A stretch of DNA of 64,000 bases from Haliea sp. E1-2-M8. GTDB lineage: Bacteria > Pseudomonadota > Gammaproteobacteria > Pseudomonadales > Halieaceae. Location: assembly GCF_030649675.1 (NCBI RefSeq), contig NZ_JAUTDR010000017.1:6761-70760 (forward strand), in the 5' to 3' direction. Below are positions 44,770 through 54,473 of this stretch, in pieces. The position numbers and the translations under genes were made by a program. The notes below the pieces were generated by a model that saw nothing but the letters and a program-made list of their open reading frames with translations, did not search any database and was not told where the DNA came from. Each line of letters starts with the position of its first letter. Positions within the stretch are counted from its first letter, which is position 1.

Positions 44770-44829
44770 ACCTGGTCCTCTGGGGCAAAAAGAGTGAGCC
44801 GGGACGCAAAGGTCCCGATCAGTTATCCT

Positions 44830-44858
44830 ACTATAGCAGCCGGGCCGCAGGCTGTTGA
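44830..44858 (-). promoter_or_regulatory. Candidate sigma-70 promoter for acnA
   Basis: On the minus strand TATAGT (44835-44830) is preceded 17 bases upstream by TCAACA (44858-44853), four of six matches to TTGACA. This would start transcription near 44823, about 55 bases before the acnA start codon. The promoter lies in the 193-base divergent region with the RND adaptor. Confidence 0.4.
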
Positions 44859-44962
44859 TACGAACACTGGCGGCGGCCGTATATGACCCTTTTACCCAGG
44901 TATTTCCACCCGCAGCAGGGCCGCCCGCGTCCCACTGCAGGCAGATACCAAGGAGGCGTGCT

Positions 44963-46066
44963 TTGCGACGAACCCCCGTGATGGTTCCCAAATCGGCTAT
45001 GTGTCGGCTGGCGTTGGTGGCACTGCTGGTGGCGCTGGCCCCGGCGCGTGCCGACACTGCCGTGCCGGTCGTTGTCGCAACCTCGGCGGAGGTGCCGATC
45101 TTGCGGGAATTGAGTCTGCAGGGGTCCGTCACCGCCGAGCGCAACGCCCGCCTGTCTGTGGCTATCGGCGGGCTGGTGACCGCAATGGAGGTCGACACCG
45201 GTGATCGGGTAGAGGCCGGCGATTTGCTGTTGGAGCTGGACCCGGAGCTGGCCCGGCTGCAGCGGGACGCGGCCTCGGCCCGGGCCGCGCAGGCCAGGAT
45301 TCGGCGCGATGATGCCCGCCGCAGGCTGGAGGAAGCACGCGTCCTGCTGCCCCAGCGGGGTATCGCGGAGACTGCCGTGCGCGACCTGGAGGCGGCGCTG
45401 GCGGAAGCCGAGGCGACCGGAGAGCAGGCGCAGGCGGAGGCAGCGCTGCAGGAAGCGCTGCTGGCCAGGCACAGTCTGCGGGCACCCTTCGCCGGGGTTA
45501 TCAGCAAGCGGCTGACAGATCTGGGCGAGTGGCTGGATCCAGGGCAGCCGGTTTTCGAGCTGGTAGGTATGGACGGGTTGCTGCTTGATTTCGCCGTGCC
45601 CGAGAATCACCTGGCGAGCCTGAGTCCGGGCGCCGCGGTCAAATTCGTGCCGGGAGCGCGCCCCGCAGCGGAACATGGCGGCACCATCGAAAGTGTCGTG
45701 CCGGTGGCGGAGCCGGGCGCGCGTACATTTCTGTTGCGGGTGCGACCGGACGCCGGAGTCGCGCCTGACCTGCTGCCCGGCATGTCGGTCACCGCCCAGC
45801 TGCAGCTGGCGACGGGCCGGTCCGGGGTAACGGTTCCTCGCGATGCCATCCTGCGCTACCCGGATGGCAGGGTCGTGGTTTGGTCGGTGGAGAAAGAGGC
45901 CGACGGTGCTGGTGTCGCGGTGGAGAACGTGGTCACGACCGGCCTCGCCTTCGGTGGCCGCATCGAGATCAGTGCGGGCCTGGCAGCGGGCAGCCAGGTT
46001 GTTGTGCGCGGCAATGAGGCCTTGCAGCCCGGGCAAGCGCTGGCGGTGACAGGCGCCGCACCTTGA
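44963..46066 (+). CDS. RND efflux periplasmic adaptor (membrane fusion protein)
   Basis: A 367-residue adaptor. It has a signal peptide ([17 protein letters not shown], cleaved before DTA), a split lipoyl domain ([20 protein letters not shown] and [20 protein letters not shown]), an alpha-helical hairpin between them (about 100-165, rich in Ala/Arg/Glu heptads), a beta barrel and a membrane-proximal domain. It links the inner-membrane pump to an outer-membrane channel; no outer-membrane factor gene is nearby. TTG 44963 is chosen because AGGAGG lies six bases upstream; ATG 44981 is the alternative. It is the first gene of a tightly packed series: permease after 21 bases, then amidoligase and amidotransferase. 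Confidence 0.88.
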   Translation: MRRTPVMVPKSAMCRLALVALLVALAPARADTAVPVVVATSAEVPILRELSLQGSVTAERNARLSVAIGGLVTAMEVDTGDRVEAGDLLLELDPELARLQRDAASARAAQARIRRDDARRRLEEARVLLPQRGIAETAVRDLEAALAEAEATGEQAQAEAALQEALLARHSLRAPFAGVISKRLTDLGEWLDPGQPVFELVGMDGLLLDFAVPENHLASLSPGAAVKFVPGARPAAEHGGTIESVVPVAEPGARTFLLRVRPDAGVAPDLLPGMSVTAQLQLATGRSGVTVPRDAILRYPDGRVVVWSVEKEADGAGVAVENVVTTGLAFGGRIEISAGLAAGSQVVVRGNEALQPGQALAVTGAAP

Positions 46067-46087
46067 CCGCAGGCCGGGACAAGCATC

Positions 46088-49000
46088 GTGTTTGAGCAGG
46101 TGGTGCAGCGGGGCACCCTGGTCACGGTCATCGTGCTGATGGTGCTGGTGGTCGGCGTCATCGCTGCCCTGCGCATTCCCGTGCAGATGATTCCCGATCT
46201 CGACACCCGCGTGATCAGCGTGCGCACGACCTGGCCCGGCGCCACGCCTCAGGACGTGGAGAAGGAGATCCTGGTCGAGCAGGAAGAGTATCTGCGCAAT
46301 CTGCCCAGCCTGTCGCGTATCGTGGCATCAGCCCGCAGTGGCAGCGCCGAGGTCGAGCTGGAATTTCCCTTTGGCACCGACATCACCGAGATGCTGATCC
46401 GGGTCAACAACGCGCTCAGCCAGGTGCCGGCCTATCCCGAGAACGTGGATGAGCCGCGTATTTTCGCCAACTCCTTTTCCGCCAACTCGTTCATGTTTTT
46501 CAGCATCACCCCGCTGGCCGGCAATCCCCGGCAGGTAGAGATGGACCGGGTGCTGGATTTTGTCGAGGATTACGTCAAGCCCCGGGTGGCCAGGGTAACG
46601 GGGGTTTCCGAGGTCAGTGTCGGCGGCGGCGCCGAACGCCAGATCCAGATCCTCGTCGACCCGGGGCGTCTGGCGCTGCGCGGGCTGACCCTGACGGATG
46701 TGCGGGATGCGGTGCGCAGCCGGAACCGCGACCGGTCCGGCGGTGACATAGAGTCGGGCAAGCGGGAATATCTGCTGCGCACTGTCGGCCGTTTCGAGGA
46801 TCTGGTCGAACTGGAACAGCTGATCCTGACGCGGCGCGGCGACGCGGTGATTCGCCTGCAGGATGTGGCGATCGTACGGGCGGGCAGTTTCGAAAAACGC
46901 AATCTGTCGTTCTACAACGGCGAACCCAATATCTCCCTGTCGATCCGGCGCGAGTCGGGGTCAAACGTCATCGACATCAAGCGCGAGATGCTGCTGGAAA
47001 TGGAGGCTATCAACGCCGAATTGCTGGAGCCCGCCGGGTTGCAGATGCGGCTGACCTCGGACGATGTCCGCTATGTCCAGGCTTCGGTGCGCAATGTCTG
47101 GCAGAACCTCGCTCTGGGAGCGCTGTTTGCGACCCTGGTCATGTACCTGTTCCTGCGTTCGGGGCGGGCCACCGCTGTCGGCGTGATGGGGATCCCGCTG
47201 TGCATCACAGTGGCGTTTCTGGGGCTGCTGCTGGCCGGGCGTACCATCAACGTGATTTCGCTGGCGGGAATTGCCTTTGCCATCGGCATGACCCTGGACA
47301 ACAGTATCGTGGTGCTGGAAAGCATCGAGCTCGAGCGCCGCAGGGGTGCGTCCAGGCTGCGGGCAGCGGTGGAGGGCGTGCGCCAGGTCTGGCCGGCGGT
47401 GTTCGCGTCCACCATGACCACAGTCCTGGTGTTCATCCCCGTGGTGTTCGTCGAGGAAGAGGCGGGGCAGCTGTATTCCGACGTCGCGGTGGCCATTGCC
47501 GCGGCGATCCTGGCCTCCATGCTGGTGGCGATCACCGTGTTACCCACCGCGGCAGCGCGCCTGTCCCTGGGTCGCAGCGGCGCGGCGGACGCCGGCATCG
47601 GCCGCCGCTGGCGTGAGGTTACGCTCAGCTCGGTCGCATTTCTGCTGTCCAGCGCGCGCCGGCGGGTGGCCTGCATTGCGCTGGTGACCGGGGTCAGCGT
47701 CTGGTTTATGATCGCGCTGACGCCGCCTGCGGAATACCTCCCCGAGGGGGAAGAGCCCAAGGTGTTCGCGGTCATGAACGCTCCGCCGGGCTACAATCTG
47801 GGCGCCATGGCGGAAATCGCACAGGAAGTGGGCGCCGGGCTCTTGCCCTTCGTCGATGCCGACCCCGAGGCGTTCGGCCGCGGTGAGGCGGAAGTGCCGG
47901 CGCTGTCCTACATCAATATGCGGGTGGCACCGGACTCGATGCGGATCATCTCGGAGCCGCTCAACCCGGCCGACATCGAGGCCCTGATGGATGTGCTGAC
48001 CGAGCGTTACCAGCAATATCCGGGCATGCGGGCCTTTGCCGCCCGCGGATCGATCATCACCAGCAATGACGGCGGCACCCGCAGCGTCAACCTGGATATT
48101 TCCGGCGCCCGGCTGGAGGACATCTACGCGGTGGCGCTGGCGGCCTACCGCCAGGCGGAGCAGGTGTTTGCCAATCCCCGGATCCAGAGTCGACCGTCGT
48201 CCCTCACCCTGGCCCAGCCCCTGGTGGAAGTCCGTCCGGATTGGGAGCGGGCGGCGGAGTTGGGGCTGGATGCCGGTGCCATCGGTTTTACCGTGGCTGC
48301 CCTGACCGACGGCAGCTACGTGGATGAATTCTTTCTCGCCGATGACAAGATCGATATCTACCTCTACAGCGATGTCGGCCAGGCGGCGTCGCTGGACGCC
48401 TTGCCCCACCTTCCCATTTACACACCGGCCGGCGCCGTGGTGCCATTGAGTTCACTGGCGGCGATTGTAGAGAGTGTCGACACGGCCCAGGTACGACGGG
48501 TCGATGGCCGCCGCACCGTGACCCTGAATATCATTCCGCCCCGCAGTGTGCCGCTGGAGACCGGTGTGGCCATGGTCCGGGAACAGGTGGTGCGCGAACT
48601 GCAAAGCCGGGGGGAGGTGCCCGCGGGGGTAAGCCTGACGATTTCAGGCGCGGCGGACCAGCTTGATGCAACCCGGGAAGCCCTTCTCGGGAACTATGCA
48701 GTGGCTCTGCTGCTGATCTATTTGCTGATGGTGGCGATCTTCAGCCACTGGGGCTATCCCCTGCTGATCATGACCTCCATCCCCCTGGGAATTGCGGGGG
48801 GTATTGGCGGCTTGTGGCTGCTCAATACGGTGGGTGGCTGGTTGCCGCTGCTGGGCATGGCCCGAATCGTGCAACCATTCGACATGATTACCATGCTCGG
48901 CTTTCTGATCCTCATGGGGACGGTGGTCAACAATCCGATATTGATTGTGCACCGCGCGGTGGGCAATCTGGCCGGGCAGGGCATGACCGCTGTGGCAGCC

Positions 49001-49249
49001 GTGCAGGAAGCGGTAGAGGCGCGTTTGCGCCCCATCGCCATGTCAACCATTACCACCCTGTGCGGTTTGGCGCCTCTGGTACTGATCCCGGGCGCCGGCA
49101 CCGAACTGTACCGGGGGGTGGGAGTCATAGTCATGTTTGGTATCCTTGGCGCGGCGATTGTCACGCTGACCCTGTTGCCGGCACTGACGGTGTTCGTCCT
49201 GCAGTGGCAGCAGTATCGCCTGGGAAACCGCCGAGATGCAGCCATATGA
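46088..49249 (+). CDS. RND efflux pump permease
   Basis: A 1053-residue inner-membrane resistance-nodulation-division pump. The N-terminal helix is followed by the AcrB-type porter start (VQMIPDLDTRVISVRTTWPG). The first half has helices 2-6 with GRTINVISLAGIAFAIGMTL and the proton-relay Asp in LDNSIVVLESIE. A second porter repeat follows, then helices 8-12 (LGFLILMGTVVNNPILIVHR). It is proton-driven, exporting an unknown substrate. The start is GTG 46088. Its stop codon overlaps or lies within eight bases of the amidoligase start, which is unusual for a generic drug pump and suggests a dedicated substrate. Confidence 0.9.
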   Translation: MFEQVVQRGTLVTVIVLMVLVVGVIAALRIPVQMIPDLDTRVISVRTTWPGATPQDVEKEILVEQEEYLRNLPSLSRIVASARSGSAEVELEFPFGTDITEMLIRVNNALSQVPAYPENVDEPRIFANSFSANSFMFFSITPLAGNPRQVEMDRVLDFVEDYVKPRVARVTGVSEVSVGGGAERQIQILVDPGRLALRGLTLTDVRDAVRSRNRDRSGGDIESGKREYLLRTVGRFEDLVELEQLILTRRGDAVIRLQDVAIVRAGSFEKRNLSFYNGEPNISLSIRRESGSNVIDIKREMLLEMEAINAELLEPAGLQMRLTSDDVRYVQASVRNVWQNLALGALFATLVMYLFLRSGRATAVGVMGIPLCITVAFLGLLLAGRTINVISLAGIAFAIGMTLDNSIVVLESIELERRRGASRLRAAVEGVRQVWPAVFASTMTTVLVFIPVVFVEEEAGQLYSDVAVAIAAAILASMLVAITVLPTAAARLSLGRSGAADAGIGRRWREVTLSSVAFLLSSARRRVACIALVTGVSVWFMIALTPPAEYLPEGEEPKVFAVMNAPPGYNLGAMAEIAQEVGAGLLPFVDADPEAFGRGEAEVPALSYINMRVAPDSMRIISEPLNPADIEALMDVLTERYQQYPGMRAFAARGSIITSNDGGTRSVNLDISGARLEDIYAVALAAYRQAEQVFANPRIQSRPSSLTLAQPLVEVRPDWERAAELGLDAGAIGFTVAALTDGSYVDEFFLADDKIDIYLYSDVGQAASLDALPHLPIYTPAGAVVPLSSLAAIVESVDTAQVRRVDGRRTVTLNIIPPRSVPLETGVAMVREQVVRELQSRGEVPAGVSLTISGAADQLDATREALLGNYAVALLLIYLLMVAIFSHWGYPLLIMTSIPLGIAGGIGGLWLLNTVGGWLPLLGMARIVQPFDMITMLGFLILMGTVVNNPILIVHRAVGNLAGQGMTAVAAVQEAVEARLRPIAMSTITTLCGLAPLVLIPGAGTELYRGVGVIVMFGILGAAIVTLTLLPALTVFVLQWQQYRLGNRRDAAI

Positions 49250-50277
49250 GGGATGCCGTGACCACAGCATTGTCTGACCAGTACCGCGAAAGTCAGTGGC
49301 CCATGCCGCCACGCACCGAAACCCAGGATGGGCAGCCCCGCCGGCTTGGGGTGGAACTGGAGTTCTCCGGCATCCCGCTGGACCGCGTAGTCGACCTGAT
49401 GCAGAAGCACCTCGGTGGCGAGGTGCAAACGGTGTCGCCCTATGAGTTGTTCCTGTGCGACAGTAGCCTGGGTGACTTCGCGGTGGAGCTGGACTTCGCC
49501 TGGCTCAAGCGCCGCGGCCGCGAACGCGCCCTGGAGGATGCGCCCGATGAGCTGGGCCAGTTCGGTGAGAGCGTGCTGAAACTGGCAGCAGAGCAGGTGG
49601 TACCCTTCGAGATCGTCAGCCCGCCGATTTCCATGGCAAACCTCTGGCGTCTGGGTGACCTGTTCCAGGTATTGCGCCAGGCTGGGGCCGAGGGCACCAG
49701 TGTTGCCCCTCATTACGCCTACGGCCTGCACCTGAACCCGGAAATGCCCGACCTGGAGGCTGAGACGATCCTGGCCTATCTGCGGGCGTTTGTCTGCCTG
49801 TTTGACTGGCTGCGGGAGCGCAGCAAGGTCAACCTGAGCCGCAGGATCACACCCTATATCGATCCTTTTGAGAGACCCTACGTCAAGCTGCTGTTGCAGG
49901 AGGACTATGCTCCGGACCAGACGCAGCTGATCGCCGATTATCTGCGGCACAACCCCACCCGCAACCGGGCACTGGACATGTTGCCGCTGTTTGCACATCT
50001 CGATGAAAAGCGGGTGCGCAAGGCCGTGGACGACGACCGCGTCAAGTCCCGCCCGACCCTGCACTACCGGCTGCCCAACTGCGAGATCGATGACCCGAAC
50101 TGGTCGTTGGTACAGCCCTGGCGCGACTGGCTGCAGGTAGAGGCGCTGGCCTGTGATCCTCCGCGGCTGCAGCGTATTGGCCGGCAGTATTACAAGCACT
50201 TGTCCGGTCTTGCGGGGGGGTTGTTCGGCGACTGGGCAGAAGTCAGCGCCGAGTACCTGTTGCCTGAACTGGCATGA
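49246..50277 (+). CDS. amidoligase family protein
   Basis: A 343-residue protein of the amidoligase family (glutamine-synthetase-like fold). It begins with the family's LGVELEFSGIPLDRVVDLMQ, continues with YELFLCDSSLGDFAVELDFA, and has PFEIVSPPISMANLWRLGDL and APHYAYGLHLNPEMPD. Members use ATP to join an amine to a carboxylate, making peptide or amine conjugates; the substrates here are unknown. ATG 49246 overlaps the permease stop (ATGA); GTG 49258 has a better ribosome site (GAGGGA). The stop overlaps the start of the class-I amidotransferase-like gene (ATGA, 50274-50277), a pairing described in comparative-genomic surveys of amidoligases. The direct link to an RND pump is the unusual part. 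Confidence 0.82.
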   Translation: MRDAVTTALSDQYRESQWPMPPRTETQDGQPRRLGVELEFSGIPLDRVVDLMQKHLGGEVQTVSPYELFLCDSSLGDFAVELDFAWLKRRGRERALEDAPDELGQFGESVLKLAAEQVVPFEIVSPPISMANLWRLGDLFQVLRQAGAEGTSVAPHYAYGLHLNPEMPDLEAETILAYLRAFVCLFDWLRERSKVNLSRRITPYIDPFERPYVKLLLQEDYAPDQTQLIADYLRHNPTRNRALDMLPLFAHLDEKRVRKAVDDDRVKSRPTLHYRLPNCEIDDPNWSLVQPWRDWLQVEALACDPPRLQRIGRQYYKHLSGLAGGLFGDWAEVSAEYLLPELA

Positions 50278-50960
50278 AACGGCCGCTGATCGGGGTCACA
50301 GGCAGCGACCAGGGTCTGCCACTGGCCTGGTGGTTCATCCGCTGGGCACTGTGGCAATCAGGCGCCAGGGCTGTGTATCTGACCCATTCCCGCCCCGGCG
50401 ACCTGGCTGCGCTGGATGGCATTGTTATCAGCGGGGGAGACGACATAGACCGCGGTTTGTACCTTGACGAACACGATGCGCCGGGGCCGGCCGATCCCGA
50501 GCGAGACCGCTTTGAAATTCGCGTCCTGGAGCACCTTATGGGCACTCGCCTGCCGGTGCTGGGGATTTGCCGCGGCGCACAGCTGATGAATGTTGTACGC
50601 GGCGGCAGCCTCTACCCGGACCTGCGTAACCTGCGCCGGAAAACGTCCAATCGCCGCACGCCGCTGGCGCGCAAGACACTGCTGGTTGAGTCAGCATCAG
50701 GGCTGGAAGCCATCCTCGGGGAGGGTCGCGTGCGCATCAACAGTCTCCATCAACAGGCCATCAAGGGCCTCGGCGAGGGGCTGGTGGTCTGCGGTCGCGA
50801 CCTGGACGGTTTTGTCCAGGCCGTGGAACATCCCGCCGAGGCATTTCTCTACGGGGTGCAGTGGCACCCGGAGTATTTGCCCTTGCGGGCCCCGCAGCGG
50901 GCTCTGTTCCGGGCGCTGGTGCAGGCCGCCACAGGCGATGAACGCTTTGCGCTCAGGTGA
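50274..50960 (+). CDS. class-I glutamine amidotransferase-like (peptidase C26) hydrolase
   Basis: A 228-residue protein like gamma-glutamyl-GABA hydrolase (PuuD type). It starts MKRPLIGVTGSDQGLPLAWW, has GIVISGGDDIDRGLY, the nucleophile elbow LGICRGAQLMNVVRGGSLYP with the catalytic Cys, and the His/Glu pair in GVQWHPEYLP. Such enzymes hydrolyse gamma-glutamyl amide bonds, or supply ammonia in fused systems. Its four-base overlap with the amidoligase suggests that it trims or reverses the bond made by that enzyme, or delivers ammonia to it. There is no signal peptide, so the pair acts in the cytoplasm. Confidence 0.87.
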   Translation: MKRPLIGVTGSDQGLPLAWWFIRWALWQSGARAVYLTHSRPGDLAALDGIVISGGDDIDRGLYLDEHDAPGPADPERDRFEIRVLEHLMGTRLPVLGICRGAQLMNVVRGGSLYPDLRNLRRKTSNRRTPLARKTLLVESASGLEAILGEGRVRINSLHQQAIKGLGEGLVVCGRDLDGFVQAVEHPAEAFLYGVQWHPEYLPLRAPQRALFRALVQAATGDERFALR

Positions 50961-50996
50961 TAGACTGTGTGTTTTTAGCAGGACGGGGATATTTTT

Positions 50997-51275
50997 ATGA
51001 GCGAATCTGATTCTGAGATCCACTTGCAGTGCATGGAGCGTTTTATCGAGCTGGCCAATACGATGAAGAACGACGGCATGCCGACACGGGTCGTCTCGGC
51101 GGCCTTGATGACGGCGTCGGGTGTCTACGCAACCTATTCCGTTGCCGGCAATGACGGTGGGCTCAATGCTTCCGGCGTGGACAAGGTCACCGCGGCCTAC
51201 AAGCAGAACCTGGAGAATATCCAGCGCGCCAAGCGCGAGCAGGCGGAAGCTGCCGGGTCTCAGCCAGGCAGCTGA
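50997..51275 (+). CDS. DUF3144 domain protein
   Basis: A 92-residue cytoplasmic protein, mostly helical: FIELANTMKNDGMPTRVVSA, ALMTASGVYATYSVAGNDGG, and an Ala/Glu/Gln-rich tail. It matches the short DUF3144 family, widespread in Proteobacteria and of unknown function. It follows the amidotransferase by 36 bases on the same strand and may be co-transcribed, but it also occurs alone in other genomes, so a link to that operon is weak. Its 3' end overlaps the convergent GGDEF/EAL gene by 16 bases. Confidence 0.8.
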   Translation: MSESDSEIHLQCMERFIELANTMKNDGMPTRVVSAALMTASGVYATYSVAGNDGGLNASGVDKVTAAYKQNLENIQRAKREQAEAAGSQPGS

Positions 51276-53608
51276 GTGCTGGCCGGGAGATCCGCTTCCG
51301 CGCGTATCTCCCGGATCTGTTCCAGGAAGTAACCCGGCGCCAGCATGGGCCGTAACTCGGCGGCTGTCACGGGGCGGCTGAACAGGTAGCCCTGAATGAC
51401 CTCGGCACCGTGGCGGGTGAGGAAGTGGAACTGTTCGCTGGTCTCCACGCCCTCCGCGACCAATTCCAGTTGCATGGACTGGCCCATGGCGATGATCGCC
51501 CGCACCAGGCTGGCGTCGTTTGCACTTTTGTCGAAATCGATCACAAAGCTGCGATCTATCTTGAGTTCGTCGAGTGGGAACCGGCTGAGGTAACTGAGCG
51601 AAGAGTAACCGGTACCAAAATCGTCAATGGACAGCCGCAAGCCCAGCGCCTTCAGCTCCTGCAGGGCCTTGACCGTGCCGTGGCTGTCTTCCATCAAGAT
51701 GCTCTCGGTGAGCTCCAGTTCCAGCGCGGAAGGCGGCAGGCCACTGGCGTCCAGAATCTCCTTCACCGTCGGGCAGAAATTCTTGTTGAACTGCAGCGCC
51801 GAGACATTGACTGCAATTTTCGGCAGCTCCAATCCCTCCCTGCGCAGCTCGACGAGTTCGCGACAGGCCTCCCGTATGCCCCAGTTGCCCATCTCGCCGA
51901 TGAGCCCGATTTCCTCCGCGACCGGGATGAACCTGAAAGGCGGAATCATGCCTTGCTCCGGATGTTGCCAGCGCAGCAGCGCCTCCGCGCCGACGACCGT
52001 ACCGGTGCGTGTGTCTACCTGTGGCTGGTAGTGGAACAACAGTTCATTCCGCTCCAGGGCCTTGCGCAGATCGGTCTCCAGCCTCAGCCTCTCCACGCCT
52101 GCCGCATCCATGTCGCTGGTGTAGAACACGAAGGTATTCTTGCCTCTCGCCTTGGCGTGGAACATGGCTGTGTCGGCGGCCTTGAGCAGACCTTCGAGAT
52201 CGCTGGCATCGTGGGGCGCCAGGGCGATACCAATGCTGGGGGTGATCACCAGCTCGTGGCCCTGGATTTCCACCGGCTGGAGCAGGGTATCCAGCAGACG
52301 CTGGGCGACAATGCGCACAGCCTCTGCGTCTTCAACCTGGTTCAGTACTACCGTGAATTCGTCGCCTCCCAAGCGCGAGACATCGATACGCGAGTCTGAA
52401 TCGACAAAGTGGGCCACCACGTCACTCTCGCGGACACAACTGGCCAGGCGTTGGGCCACCTCCCGCAACAGCGTGTCACCAGCACTGTGTCCCAGGGAGT
52501 CGTTGACCCGCTTGAAGTTGTCGAGATCGAGAAACAGCAGGGCCAGCATTTCGTTATTGCGTTTGGAGAGACGCAGGAGCAGGTCGAGCTGCTCGGTGAA
52601 CAGGCGCCGGTTGGGCAGGGATGTGAGGCTGTCAAAATACGCCATCTGGCGCAGCCTGTCCTTGGTTTCGGTGACCTGCTTGACCGCCAGGTTGAGCTCT
52701 TCGTTGCGCTGGGACAGCTGTGCGGTGCGCTCCTCGACCTTCATGCTGAGCAATTGGTGGTCAACCCCTATGCGGGTCTTGTAGCTGTTCAGGCCGCCGA
52801 TGATGGTGTTGAGCACGGCGGCGATTTCCTTGACCTCACCTTCACCATCGACGGTCAGCGGCTGGTCCAGGTGGCCGGCGGCAATGTCGTCCGCCATTTG
52901 CGCCAGCCGCGCCAACGGTGCGGTGAGGTTCCGGGTATAGCGGCTGATAAGCCAGCTGGCGGCGATGGCAGTGAGCAGGGCGATTGCGGCCATGATCCCG
53001 AGCGTGGGCAGGATCAGCAGCAACAGCATGCTGCGGCTGATACCGGCATGGAGGTAGCCGACAACGAAGCGGCTGCCCTGGGGCTGGGCCAGGGCAAGTC
53101 CGAAATCGTCCCGGGCAAGGTTGTTGCGGGTTGGATTGACCGCAGAAAACACCGGCAGGGACAGATCAATCAACTTTTCGCCACCGCTCAGCGTTGCCAG
53201 TATCTCGCTGGCCGGCGGACTGGCACCGCCGGCATGGGACGTCACGCTGCTGTCCAGGTCCGACACACCGGCACCGCGCACGGCCTTGAACGCTGGAACC
53301 CCGTCCATGGCACCCGGGAATCGCTCCAGGCCTGCCAGCAAGGTGCCCTCGGCACTGTGCAGACGGACAAAACTTACGGCGGGCGAGAGCCTGAGCAGGC
53401 GGCCAAGTGCTGCGTCCAGTTGCTCGGTATCGCGCAGGTAAATATCGGCGGGTAACTGTATCTCACTGGCCACACCGGCGGCTGCCTGTTGCAGCAGGCT
53501 GTCACGCAGCAGACTGTACTCACGCAGTCCCAGGACTGCCAGCACCGCCACGGCGATGCCGATTGCGGTTGTGAATACGAGCAAATTGATGCGGCCGGCC
53601 ACGGTCAC
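51260..53608 (-). CDS. membrane GGDEF-EAL c-di-GMP signalling protein
   Basis: A 782-residue inner-membrane regulator. Helix 1 (INLLVFTTAIGIAVAVLAVL), a periplasmic sensor of about 170 residues, helix 2 (MLLLLILPTLGIMAAIALLT), a HAMP domain (RNLTAPLARLAQMADDIAAG), a short coiled coil, GGDEF (intact RLGGDEFTVVL) and EAL (GAEALLRW, ELTESILM, DDFGTGYSSLSYL, VAEGVET). Both catalytic sets look complete, so it could make and break c-di-GMP, with one activity dominating. GTG 53608 is chosen from GGAG about ten bases upstream and because it starts the membrane segment; extra codons upstream read into non-coding sequence. It overlaps DUF3144 by 16 bases. Confidence 0.9.
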   Translation of the reverse strand: MTVAGRINLLVFTTAIGIAVAVLAVLGLREYSLLRDSLLQQAAAGVASEIQLPADIYLRDTEQLDAALGRLLRLSPAVSFVRLHSAEGTLLAGLERFPGAMDGVPAFKAVRGAGVSDLDSSVTSHAGGASPPASEILATLSGGEKLIDLSLPVFSAVNPTRNNLARDDFGLALAQPQGSRFVVGYLHAGISRSMLLLLILPTLGIMAAIALLTAIAASWLISRYTRNLTAPLARLAQMADDIAAGHLDQPLTVDGEGEVKEIAAVLNTIIGGLNSYKTRIGVDHQLLSMKVEERTAQLSQRNEELNLAVKQVTETKDRLRQMAYFDSLTSLPNRRLFTEQLDLLLRLSKRNNEMLALLFLDLDNFKRVNDSLGHSAGDTLLREVAQRLASCVRESDVVAHFVDSDSRIDVSRLGGDEFTVVLNQVEDAEAVRIVAQRLLDTLLQPVEIQGHELVITPSIGIALAPHDASDLEGLLKAADTAMFHAKARGKNTFVFYTSDMDAAGVERLRLETDLRKALERNELLFHYQPQVDTRTGTVVGAEALLRWQHPEQGMIPPFRFIPVAEEIGLIGEMGNWGIREACRELVELRREGLELPKIAVNVSALQFNKNFCPTVKEILDASGLPPSALELELTESILMEDSHGTVKALQELKALGLRLSIDDFGTGYSSLSYLSRFPLDELKIDRSFVIDFDKSANDASLVRAIIAMGQSMQLELVAEGVETSEQFHFLTRHGAEVIQGYLFSRPVTAAELRPMLAPGYFLEQIREIRAEADLPASTQLPG

Positions 53609-53789
53609 GCGCCTGGTCTCCACTGGGGAATTCTGGAGTTTGTCTGCGGGGCCAGGTGCGCATCCCTTGAAGCACGGAGAAGCAAGCTTTCGATTCTCTT
53701 TGATCCCATGATATTCATGCAGCGGCCTGTCAGTGCGGTAAGGTACGTTATTTCGCGGGGTGCGCCAATGGGGGCAAGTCCCGGGGACG

Positions 53790-54473
53790 CTATTTTCGGC
53801 CTGTCGCGTCAATCAGTGCAGCAAGATAGCGCAATTTCCTGCCTGCGCGGTGTCGTGCCCAGGGTGCGACCCAGTAGCCGGCCGGTATCAGGTCGGGCCA
53901 GCCGACGCTGTCCACCACCACGATGCGGCTTGGCCTCAGGGCACGCTGCTGGACCACAAGATTGTGCAGCAACAGGCGGCGCGACGGCATCCCCAGGGCC
54001 TGCCAGTCGCGGCTGAAGTCGGCGAGCACTGTCTGCAGGCTTGCATTCCGTCCGTAGAGTTCCAGGTATGCCTGCAGAGTGAGGGAGATATTGCCGTCAT
54101 CGTCCCGGATCAGCTCGCTGCGAAGACCCGGCCCGAGGTTGGTGGGAACCAGCCCGTCAATTATGGGTATCAATTGGTAGGCAGCCTGGCCGACACTGCG
54201 CTGCAGCAGCCGGTAGGCACGAATTTCCTGCAGGTTGTCGTCGAAGCGCGGCAGCGGCTTGAGCCGTTTCAGCCAGGACTGTCCTCTTCGCTTGCGGGAC
54301 GGACTGCGATCAGGGCGCAGGATCTTGATACACCAGGCCGGATCCAGCGGGTCGACGAAGCAAAGACGGCTGTCGCCACTCGCAAAGGCATCGGCAGCGC
54401 TACCGAGTTGCCGCACCACCGCGTCCGGAGGCGAGCCTGCGTCAGTCGAGCCGACGGTTGATTTCCCGCGCAA
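53790..54473 (-). CDS. YrbL-like protein-kinase-fold protein
   Basis: A 227-residue protein of the YrbL family (PhoP-regulated in enterics, function unknown, kinase-like fold). Parts seen are FVDPLDPAWCIKILRPDRSP, LQEIRAYRLLQRSV, GPGLRSELIRDDDGNISLTL, and a C-terminal LLLHNLVVQQ ... RIVVVDSVGWPDLIPAGYW, where HN and D would be the catalytic and metal residues. It overlaps the upstream ELM1-like gene by 32 bases and shares its strand, so it probably belongs to a surface-glycan or envelope unit. The 181 bases between its stop and the GGDEF/EAL start contain no further gene. Confidence 0.7.
   Translation of the reverse strand: MRGKSTVGSTDAGSPPDAVVRQLGSAADAFASGDSRLCFVDPLDPAWCIKILRPDRSPSRKRRGQSWLKRLKPLPRFDDNLQEIRAYRLLQRSVGQAAYQLIPIIDGLVPTNLGPGLRSELIRDDDGNISLTLQAYLELYGRNASLQTVLADFSRDWQALGMPSRRLLLHNLVVQQRALRPSRIVVVDSVGWPDLIPAGYWVAPWARHRAGRKLRYLAALIDATGRK

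Noticed and set aside
53609-53789. Possible c-di-GMP (GEMM) riboswitch before the GGDEF/EAL gene
   Set aside because: The conserved core bases and pairing of GEMM RNAs are not visible; only a generic leader is seen.
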